Source: Sphingobacteriaceae bacterium
Lineage (GTDB): Bacteria; Bacteroidota; Bacteroidia; B-17B0; Aurantibacillaceae
Length of the DNA: 6,009 nucleotides
Reading direction: 5' to 3'
Assembly (NCBI GenBank): GCA_025360355.1
Contig: JANYCL010000359.1
Coordinates: 1-6,009, forward strand
A program made the translations under genes and the position numbers. The notes under the pieces were generated by a model. The model had not been told where the DNA came from and ran no database searches. It saw only the letters and a list, made by a program, of their open reading frames with translations. Shown one piece after another: positions 1-5,993 of the stretch. Position 1 is the stretch's first letter. The number at the start of each line of letters is the position of its first letter.

Positions 1-660
1 CCTCTGGGCTGGACTTCCTTTCAAGCCGTAAATAAATTAAAGCACGGATTAAAAAAACATTCTTCATTATTTGTTGACGAAAAATTTGTTCACTTAAAAA
101 TTGGACATGCAGGTACGCTTGATCCTTTAGCAACGGGCTTATTAATTGTTTGCACCGGAAAAAAAACAAAAGAGATCCAAACTTTTCAGGATCTGACAAA
201 AGAATACACTGGCACTTTTTTTATAGGTGCCACAACGCCGTGTTACGATCTGGAAAAACCAATTGACGCAACTTTCCCAACAGAACATATCACAAAAGAA
301 TTAATCTTAGAAGCTGTAAAAAAATTTATTGGTACGCAACAACAAACACCACCGCTTTTCAGTGCCATCAGAATAAATGGAGAGCGGGCGTATGATATTG
401 CAAGAAAGGGAGAAACTGTTGAATTGAAAGCGCGTACCATTGAAATCTCTACATTTGAAATTACCCGTATTCAAATGCCCGAAATAGATTTTAAAATTAT
501 TTGCAGCAAAGGAACCTATATTCGTAGTATTGCACGCGATCTGGGGCTTGCGCTCAATAGCGGGGCACATCTTATCAAATTATGCCGCACAAAAATTGGT
601 GATTTCGATGTAAAAAATGCAAAAGAACCCATCGAATTTTTACAAGCCTTTAACGAATAA
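1..660 (+). CDS. truB: tRNA pseudouridine(55) synthase TruB, 5'-truncated by window edge
   Basis: TruB isomerises uridine 55 of the tRNA T-loop to pseudouridine in the cytoplasm. Frame 1 is open from base 1 to the TAA at 658-660, giving 219 residues. It begins at PLGWTSF, normally preceded by a Lys, so only about 10-15 N-terminal residues should be missing. Visible family motifs, numbered from the first codon here, are GHAGTLDPLATG with the catalytic Asp at 41, KEYTG with the conserved Tyr at 69, the QTPPLFSA/INGERAYDIARKGE block at 115-138, and GTYIRSIARDLG at 171-182 with the conserved Arg at 175. The protein ends soon after the catalytic domain, so it lacks the C-terminal PUA-like extension of the longer E. 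coli enzyme (about 314 aa). Short TruB proteins are, as far as I recall, usual in Bacteroidota. A second stop (TAG, 661-663) directly follows the first. Identification is very secure. Confidence 0.97.
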   Translation, partial: PLGWTSFQAVNKLKHGLKKHSSLFVDEKFVHLKIGHAGTLDPLATGLLIVCTGKKTKEIQTFQDLTKEYTGTFFIGATTPCYDLEKPIDATFPTEHITKELILEAVKKFIGTQQQTPPLFSAIRINGERAYDIARKGETVELKARTIEISTFEITRIQMPEIDFKIICSKGTYIRSIARDLGLALNSGAHLIKLCRTKIGDFDVKNAKEPIEFLQAFNE

Positions 661-687
661 TAGCCTTCACTTTCACAATAATTCTGT

Positions 688-695
688 TAAATTTG
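688..695 (+). promoter_or_regulatory. Candidate Bacteroidota -7 promoter box before the nucleotidyltransferase gene
   Basis: TAAATTTG matches the Bacteroidota -7 consensus TAnnTTTG at every fixed position. It lies 23 bases before the ATG at 719, in the only intergenic gap of the window. With usual spacing the transcript would start near 702, giving a leader of about 17 nt. I see no TTG/TTTG -33 element at the expected distance, where the sequence is around CCTTCAC, so the promoter may be weak or the match accidental in A+T-rich DNA. If real, it would let the four-gene envelope cluster be transcribed independently of truB. Confidence 0.4.
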
Positions 696-696
696 T

Positions 697-717
697 ATTC
701 TATTGAAACAGTAGAAT
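697..717 (+). repeat. 9-bp inverted repeat with 3-nt loop just before the nucleotidyltransferase start
   Basis: The arms ATTCTATTG (697-705) and CAGTAGAAT (709-717) flank the loop AAA. As RNA all nine pairs form, eight Watson-Crick and one G-U wobble. The right arm ends one base before the ATG at 719, so a folded hairpin would cover the region where a ribosome binds. It is not a standard terminator, because the stem is A+T-rich and no U-run follows. The right arm can also partly pair with ATTCTGTT at 681-688, which gives an alternative weaker fold. Whether it acts in vivo is unknown. Confidence 0.45.
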
Positions 718-718
718 T

Positions 719-1729
719 ATGCGAATTATTATTCCAATGGCAGGTAAAGGCAAACGTATGCGTCCGCATACTCTAACAGTGCCAAAGCCTTTAATATCAG
801 TTGCAGGAAAACCAATTGTACAACGACTTGTAGAAGACATTACAAAAGTTTGTGGTGAAAAAGTTGAAGAGATAGCTTTTGTCATTGGTGCCGATTTTGG
901 CTCAGAAGTTGAACAAACACTTATTAAAATAGCGGAAGGTCAGGGCGCAAAAGGAACTATTTATTATCAGGAAAAAGCACTTGGAACAGCACATGCAATT
1001 ATGTGCGCACAAAAATCTATAAGCGGAAAAACAGTTGTTGCTTTTGCTGATACTTTATTCAAAGCTGATTTTGTGATGGACACCGAAAAACAAGGCGTTA
1101 TTTGGGTTCAAAAAATTGAAGATCCGCGTCAATTCGGTGTTGTAAAATTAGACAGCAATGGTGTAATTACAGATTTCGTTGAGAAGCCTGAAAAATTTGT
1201 AAGCGACCTAGCTATCATTGGAATTTATTATTTTAAAGACGGTGATAATCTCAAAAAAGAATTACAATATCTTTTAGATAATAACATAACTGAAAAAGGC
1301 GAATTCCAATTAACTAATGCTTTGGAAAACATGAAAGGCAAAGGAATTAAATTCGAGCCCGGAAAAGTTACAGAGTGGTTAGATTGCGGAAATAAAGATG
1401 CAACAGTTTACACAAACCAACGTGTTTTAGAATTTGATAAAGGAAAACCTTTTTTACGCGGAAAAAACATCGACATAAAAAACAGCATTATTATTGAACC
1501 TTGTTTCATTGGTGATAACGTAAAATTATCCGGTTCGGTTGTTGGTCCGCACGCAAGTATTGGCGCTAACAGCAGTGTTGAATCAAGTATTATAAAAAAT
1601 TCAATTATCCAGTCGGCCTCAAAGATCAGCAATGCAAATATCATCAATAGCATGTTGGGTGAAGCTGCTGAAGTGAAAGGAAAACCATTAGATTTAAGCA
1701 TAAGCGATCACACACAAATTATTGTATAA
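719..1729 (+). CDS. NDP-sugar pyrophosphorylase-like nucleotidyltransferase with left-handed beta-helix tail
   Basis: A 336-residue cytoplasmic enzyme of the COG1208/RmlA-like nucleotidyltransferase family, which joins a sugar 1-phosphate to an NTP to make an NDP-sugar plus pyrophosphate. Visible motifs are the nucleotide-binding signature GKGKRMRP (9-16) with PKPL (22-25), LGTAHAI (89-95), the first metal-binding Asp at 111 in FADTLF (usually GD, here AD), QFGVV (139-142), EKP (155-157), GEFQLTNAL (194-202), and DCGN (222-225) with the second metal-binding Asp 222. Residues from about 250 to 330 show hexapeptide-like repeats rich in I/V and small residues, typical of a left-handed beta-helix as in GlmU-type enzymes. 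Catalysis looks intact. The sugar and nucleotide cannot be read from the sequence; glucose, mannose and GlcNAc 1-phosphates are all possible. ATG 719 is the first start after an in-frame TGA at 704-706. The 3' end overlaps the TPR gene by 8 nt. Confidence 0.9.
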   Translation: MRIIIPMAGKGKRMRPHTLTVPKPLISVAGKPIVQRLVEDITKVCGEKVEEIAFVIGADFGSEVEQTLIKIAEGQGAKGTIYYQEKALGTAHAIMCAQKSISGKTVVAFADTLFKADFVMDTEKQGVIWVQKIEDPRQFGVVKLDSNGVITDFVEKPEKFVSDLAIIGIYYFKDGDNLKKELQYLLDNNITEKGEFQLTNALENMKGKGIKFEPGKVTEWLDCGNKDATVYTNQRVLEFDKGKPFLRGKNIDIKNSIIIEPCFIGDNVKLSGSVVGPHASIGANSSVESSIIKNSIIQSASKISNANIINSMLGEAAEVKGKPLDLSISDHTQIIV

Positions 1730-3461
1730 ATTTTTCTCATATTGTTTTTGCTGCAGCGTATTATTTTTTTTATCGCTTACTTTCTCATCTTGTAAAACAA
1801 GCGCGAGCGCAACAACTACGTCCGGCAGCAAAAAGGAATTGACAGAGAGGGAACAAACACAACTCGAAATAATGTTCATTGAAGGATGCCGCGAAAAAAA
1901 TGTTGCCGGCAAGCCAGAAGTCGCAGAAAGATTATTCAGAGAGTGTTTAAAAATTGATCCGAAAAATGTAGCAGCTAAATTCGAACTATCTAAATTATTG
2001 CAAATAACAAACCGTTTGGATGAAGCTTCAAAATTAGCTAAAGAATGTGTTGATGCAGATCCAAAGAATAGATGGTATCATCAAAATTACATCGATGCGC
2101 TGCACTTAAAAAAAGATTTTCTACAAGCAGCCGAAGCGTACGAAAAAATGATAAAATATTTTCCTGAGAAAAGCGACCTTGTAGAGTCGATGGCTATCGA
2201 ATATGCGACAGGAAAAAATTATGCAAAAGCATTTAAAATTTACGAGGAACTTGAAAAACGTTATGGTCAGAACGAGACATTTACTTTAAACAAAGTGAAA
2301 CTTTTAAAGGAACAAGGTAAATTTAATGATGCGGAAGGAGAATTAAAAAAATTGATCGCCTCTAATCCAAAAGAACCGCGTTATCAGGCGTATCTGGCCG
2401 AACATTATGAAGAGATGAACGATTTTGAAAAAGCAAAAGGCGTTTACGAAAAATTATTAATTCTTGATCCCAACAACCCTATGGTTCATTTAATAATGGC
2501 AAATTATTATAAAGAGCAAGGGCGAATGGAAGACTGGCACAACGAAAGAAAAATTGCTTTTAGTAATCCTGATCTTAATATTTCGGTAAAGACTGAAATA
2601 CTTCAATGGTATTTTGAGCACGCTCCTGATTTTACTGCAAAAGGTTATGAATTGTGCGAGATCATGTTAAAAGTACATCCGCGATCGCCTGAAGCACATA
2701 GCGCGTACGCTGAGTTTTTGATCCGCGATAGAAAAATTACTGAAGCGTACGAACAATATTTAATTGCGGCACGATACGACAAAACACATTTAAATACCTG
2801 GGTTGGTTTACTGAAAATAGAATCAGAGCTGGGCGCATTCGATTCGCTAGAAATTCATAGCGCTGCGGCAATGGAACTTTTTCCGAATCAGCCGATCCCT
2901 TATTATTCAAATGGAGTTGCAAATATGAAATTACGCAACTACAAAAAAGCCGCGCAATCATTTTACGATGGTGTTGAGTTTGTTTATGATGATAAAACTT
3001 TAATGATGAGTTTTTACAGTAATCTTGGTGATGTGTATAGTTTTTTGGAGGAGTATGAAAAATCAGATAAAGCCTATGATAATGCCTTGATGATCAATCC
3101 GGATGATGCTTACGTTTTAAATAATTACGCATACTATCTTTCTGTAAGAAAAGAAAAATTAGAAAAGGCAGAAAAACTTTCAAAACGAAGTAATGATCTG
3201 GTGAGAGAGAACGCATCTTATATTGACACCTATGGGTGGATCTTATTTCAGGAGGGAAAATTTAAAGAGGCTGAGGAATGGTTAGTACGCGCTGTTAAAC
3301 TCAGCACTAAAAAACCACTGATACTTGAACATTATGGCGATGTAATGTTTAAACTGAGTAAGCCCGAAGATGCTTTAAAATATTGGAAACTTTCCAATGA
3401 AGCAGGAGGAAACACAGAAAGTCTATTAAAAAAGATCAACACAAAAAAATTAGGTGAGTAA
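1722..3461 (+). CDS. TPR-repeat lipoprotein (about 14 tandem TPR-like units)
   Basis: A 579-residue lipoprotein. A hydrophobic signal (residues 2-20) ends in a lipobox-like LTFSSC with the acylated Cys at 24. A Ser/Thr/Ala-rich tether (25-40) follows. The rest is helical repeat: seven back-to-back 34-residue units span 49-286, many ending in DPKN, NPKE or DPNN. A divergent unit lies at 287-321, then further 34-37-residue units run to about 565. Such solenoids bind partner proteins or peptides; the partner is unknown. The start is TTG at 1722, inside the last codons of the nucleotidyltransferase gene. An in-frame TAA sits at 1701-1703 and no other ATG, GTG or TTG occurs before the lipobox, so TTG is the only start that keeps the signal. 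The next gene overlaps by 8 nt. Probable location is the outer membrane facing the periplasm. No acidic surface-export signal follows the Cys. I recognise the fold, not a specific function. Confidence 0.9.
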   Translation: MYKFFSYCFCCSVLFFLSLTFSSCKTSASATTTSGSKKELTEREQTQLEIMFIEGCREKNVAGKPEVAERLFRECLKIDPKNVAAKFELSKLLQITNRLDEASKLAKECVDADPKNRWYHQNYIDALHLKKDFLQAAEAYEKMIKYFPEKSDLVESMAIEYATGKNYAKAFKIYEELEKRYGQNETFTLNKVKLLKEQGKFNDAEGELKKLIASNPKEPRYQAYLAEHYEEMNDFEKAKGVYEKLLILDPNNPMVHLIMANYYKEQGRMEDWHNERKIAFSNPDLNISVKTEILQWYFEHAPDFTAKGYELCEIMLKVHPRSPEAHSAYAEFLIRDRKITEAYEQYLIAARYDKTHLNTWVGLLKIESELGAFDSLEIHSAAAMELFPNQPIPYYSNGVANMKLRNYKKAAQSFYDGVEFVYDDKTLMMSFYSNLGDVYSFLEEYEKSDKAYDNALMINPDDAYVLNNYAYYLSVRKEKLEKAEKLSKRSNDLVRENASYIDTYGWILFQEGKFKEAEEWLVRAVKLSTKKPLILEHYGDVMFKLSKPEDALKYWKLSNEAGGNTESLLKKINTKKLGE

Positions 3462-4338
3462 TAAAAACATAAATATTTTTTTCTTTATCTGCATCATAAT
3501 TTTATTGATGACGAATGGCTGCAAATCAAAAAAGAAAATGCAGAAGGATAAAAGCAATGTTACCGGTGTAGATACAGCCAGCGACCGCTGCAGATTAGAT
3601 TTCAAAAATGCAAAAGCGCTTACTAAATATATAAAGGAAAACGAACTTAATTATAATTGGATCTATGCAAAGGCAAACGTGGAAGCGTTGATCGACGGAA
3701 AAGAGGAAAGCTTTGATATAAAAGTCCGCATTAAAAAAGATAGCGCAATATTAGTTTCAATACAATATTTATTAGGAATAGAAGTAGCCAAAGTTTTAAT
3801 TACAAAAGATTCTGTTAAAATGGTTGTTTATCCTAAAAAACAATATTTTCGTGGTGACTTTAACTACATAAACGAAATATTGCACGCCGATCTGGATTTT
3901 GATTTACTTCAAGCCGTGCTTTTCGGAAACAGCGCTGCTTTTCATGACGACGACGATAAACTAAAACCTGTAACCGATAGGGAAAATTGCCGTTATCTAT
4001 TAAGTACAGAACGTAAGCGGAGATTAAAAAAGATAAACCAGGGTCAGGAGCCAAAGAAGTCGTTGCAAACAATGACGCTGGACCCGGTAACTTTTAAAAT
4101 ATTGAAAAACGAGTTTATTGATGTTGCAACGAATAGGATCTTTACCGCTACTTACGACAATTACCCTGCTGCGACCGATTCGGTTTATGCACCAAGGCAT
4201 GTTAATATTGACATAGTGGCTGAGAAGAAAGTGAACCTGAAAATTGACTATGTTCGTATGGAAAAAAATACGCCTCAAAAGTTAAGCATAAACATACCAC
4301 CAAAGTATGAGCCTATACAAGTTAAAAAACAGCAGTAG
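3454..4338 (+). CDS. DUF4292 family lipoprotein, LolA/LolB-like fold expected
   Basis: A 294-residue lipoprotein with a hydrophobic signal (8-19) and lipobox MTNGC, acylated Cys at 23, followed by the strongly basic stretch KSKKKMQKDK. The body matches my memory of DUF4292, a Bacteroidota family: ALTKYIKENELNYNWIYAKA (55-74), IRIKKDS-like VRIKKDSAILVS (91-102), LGIEVAKVLITKDSVK (107-122), YFRGDFNYINEIL (131-143) and DLDFDLLQAVLFGN (146-159). I believe Pfam groups this family with LolA/LolB, whose half-barrel carries lipoproteins through the periplasm; that role is not shown here. The middle segment 164-202 is highly charged and variable. The start is GTG 3454, immediately after an in-frame TAG (3451-3453), so no longer form exists; the later ATG at codon 19 would destroy the signal. 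It overlaps the TPR gene by 8 nt and the LytM gene by 32 nt, so the three are probably co-translated. Confidence 0.85.
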   Translation: MSNKNINIFFFICIIILLMTNGCKSKKKMQKDKSNVTGVDTASDRCRLDFKNAKALTKYIKENELNYNWIYAKANVEALIDGKEESFDIKVRIKKDSAILVSIQYLLGIEVAKVLITKDSVKMVVYPKKQYFRGDFNYINEILHADLDFDLLQAVLFGNSAAFHDDDDKLKPVTDRENCRYLLSTERKRRLKKINQGQEPKKSLQTMTLDPVTFKILKNEFIDVATNRIFTATYDNYPAATDSVYAPRHVNIDIVAEKKVNLKIDYVRMEKNTPQKLSINIPPKYEPIQVKKQQ

Positions 4339-5644
4339 CATTCGCCCAATTGGGGTGCTGGTAGTTTTTTGCTTAATGTTTTTTAGTCAGGTGATTTCTC
4401 AAACAAAACCTCTTCAGAACAAACAAACACTTGAGAATAAAAAGAAAAAACTCAATGATGAGATCAATGAAATAAACTCATTATTAAATGAAACTAAGGT
4501 TGGAAAAAAAACATCATTGAACCAACTGGTGGCTATCAACACTAAAATTACCATTCGCGAAGAATTGATCAACACTATCGTTGCTGAGATCCACCAACTC
4601 AACCGCGAAATAAAACAAAACGAAAAGGGAATTGCAAAACTGAAAGAGAATTTAGAAAAACTAAAATCTGACTACGCCCGCATGATCTATTTTGCGCAAC
4701 GGAATCAGGATTCGTATAGCAGATTAGTTTTTATTTTTGCTTCAGGTGATTTTAATCAAGCCTACATGCGGTTGAAATATTTTCAGCAGTACTCTCAATT
4801 CAGAAAACAACAAGCTGCCGAAATTATTAACGCACAAACGTTGCTTCTTGTAAAAATAAACGAATTGAAAGACAAGCGTCATGAGAAAAATGTTTTGTTA
4901 GGGAATGAAGAAGAAGAAAGAGGGACTTTAACTAAGGAAAAACAAGATCAGGAAATTGTTTTAACCGAATTACAGAAAAAGGAAAAGGACCTTAAAGAAG
5001 AACTTGATAAAAAGAAACGCGACGCGGAAAATTTGCAAATTGCCATCAAGAAATTAATAATGGAAGAAATAAAACGGAAGGCTGAAGAAGCTGCGAAAGC
5101 AGAAGCCGAAACTAATGCTGCGAAAAAAACAACGAACAAGAAAACAAACAAAACAAAAGACCTAAAAGATATTAAGAAGATCACTCCAGTCATTCCAGAG
5201 TTGAGCGAAGAAGCTGTTGAATTAAGTAACGACTTTGCGAATAATCGCGGCAAACTTCCGTGGCCTGTTACAAAAGGATACATCTGTGAAGAATACGGCG
5301 AACACGAACACCCGGCTATTAAAGGATTTATGATGTTTAATAACGGCATTGAAATTTGTTCTTCAATGGGATCGCAAGCCCGCGCTGTTTTTGAAGGCGA
5401 AGTTACTGCGATATCAATTTCACCTACCGGAGGAAAATTAGTTATTATAAGACATGGAGAATACTTAAGTGTGTATTCGAATCTGGGAGACATTTCTGTT
5501 AAGACAGGCGAGAAGGTTAGTTTGAAACAAAATATTGGAACTGTTTTACACAACGAAGATGAAGGCAAATCATCTATGAATCTTCAGATCTGGAAAGGAC
5601 AAAAAACAATGGATCCGGCACAGTGGCTTCTTGGCGCAAAATAA
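4307..5644 (+). CDS. EnvC-type coiled-coil protein with degenerate LytM (M23) domain
   Basis: A 445-residue secreted protein. A signal peptide (1 to about 31, basic n-region, hydrophobic core 15-30) likely directs it to the periplasm. Charged helices predicted as coiled coil occupy about 38-125 and 165-265, around a more aromatic middle segment (about 128-162). A Lys/Ala/Thr-rich linker spans about 256-291, and a LytM domain 317-445. Active M23 enzymes have HxxxD, a middle His and a final HxH. Here the aligned positions read N345-N-G-I-E349, N392 in VYSNL, and S423/N425 before LQIW, so all zinc ligands and catalytic His appear replaced. That is the pattern of EnvC/NlpD-like factors, which in E. 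coli activate cell-wall amidases instead of cutting peptidoglycan. The ATG at 4307 is the only start after an in-frame TAA at 4289-4291 and lies 32 nt inside the DUF4292 gene. No amidase gene is in the window, so the partner is unknown. Confidence 0.92.
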   Translation: MSLYKLKNSSSIRPIGVLVVFCLMFFSQVISQTKPLQNKQTLENKKKKLNDEINEINSLLNETKVGKKTSLNQLVAINTKITIREELINTIVAEIHQLNREIKQNEKGIAKLKENLEKLKSDYARMIYFAQRNQDSYSRLVFIFASGDFNQAYMRLKYFQQYSQFRKQQAAEIINAQTLLLVKINELKDKRHEKNVLLGNEEEERGTLTKEKQDQEIVLTELQKKEKDLKEELDKKKRDAENLQIAIKKLIMEEIKRKAEEAAKAEAETNAAKKTTNKKTNKTKDLKDIKKITPVIPELSEEAVELSNDFANNRGKLPWPVTKGYICEEYGEHEHPAIKGFMMFNNGIEICSSMGSQARAVFEGEVTAISISPTGGKLVIIRHGEYLSVYSNLGDISVKTGEKVSLKQNIGTVLHNEDEGKSSMNLQIWKGQKTMDPAQWLLGAK

Positions 5645-5645
5645 A

Positions 5646-5993
5646 TTATTTCCGAGAGGCCTGTAGCTTACTTAATTTCTCAAGCACCAGTTCATAAACT
5701 TCTTTAAATTGCCGTGGGTGGTGACTGTAAAAGTAAAGTGAGGTGTCAAACATTTCGCGTTTTACACCATTATCAATAAGTGGATTAAAAGCATAAACGG
5801 TATCAGTTTTCCTTCCCTGAACATTTAATACATTTATTCCGGAAGCAGATTCGGCTAAAGTAAAATCAACAACAACGTCGCTGAATCTTTCTTTGTCCAA
5901 AACATTTTTCGGAATAATAATTTCTTTTTCCGCTCCGTGACACGAAGAAAAAATAATTGCAGCAATTAATATTAAACAAGACCACTTAAACAT
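5646..5993 (-). CDS. DUF4296 family small lipoprotein
   Basis: A 115-residue protein on the minus strand. A short hydrophobic signal (7-15) ends in IFSSC with the probable lipidated Cys at 18. The mature part of about 98 residues shows what I remember as the DUF4296 pattern of Bacteroidota: IIPKNVLDKERFSDVVVDFTL then AES (26-49), and a C-terminal block 80-110 with EMFDTSLYFYSHHP, F96, Y100 and a leucine-rich helix. The function of this family is unknown; a helical lipoprotein on the periplasmic face of a membrane is the most one can say. ATG 5993 gives a normal signal peptide and no earlier in-frame ATG exists within the window. Its stop lies one base from the stop of the LytM gene, in convergent orientation. 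Its promoter is mostly outside the window. It is unlikely to belong to the same operon as the + strand genes. Confidence 0.82.
   Translation of the reverse strand: MFKWSCLILIAAIIFSSCHGAEKEIIIPKNVLDKERFSDVVVDFTLAESASGINVLNVQGRKTDTVYAFNPLIDNGVKREMFDTSLYFYSHHPRQFKEVYELVLEKLSKLQASRK

Noticed and set aside
243..570. Two overlapping minus-strand open frames within truB
   Set aside because: They lie opposite conserved TruB motifs, have no family resemblance and are explained by the coding bias of truB.
697..717. The inverted repeat as an intrinsic terminator of truB
   Set aside because: The stem is A+T-rich and short, and is followed by ATGCG instead of a T-run, so it does not fit a Rho-independent terminator.
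1743..1754. Three cysteines (YCFCC, residues 8, 10 and 11) in the TPR signal as a metal-binding motif or alternative lipidation site
   Set aside because: They lie inside the hydrophobic signal that would be cleaved before Cys24. Only Cys24 has a lipobox-like context and a following polar tether.
3946..3960. DDDDK, the enteropeptidase recognition sequence, in the DUF4292 protein (residues 165-169)
   Set aside because: It falls in a charged, variable loop of a bacterial periplasmic protein that would not meet that protease; a chance acidic run.
4948..5568. 206-codon open frame on the minus strand inside the LytM gene
   Set aside because: It is antisense to a well-supported gene rich in AAA, GAA and AAG codons, which read as Phe/Ser/Leu runs on the other strand. 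The translation is low-complexity with no recognisable domain.
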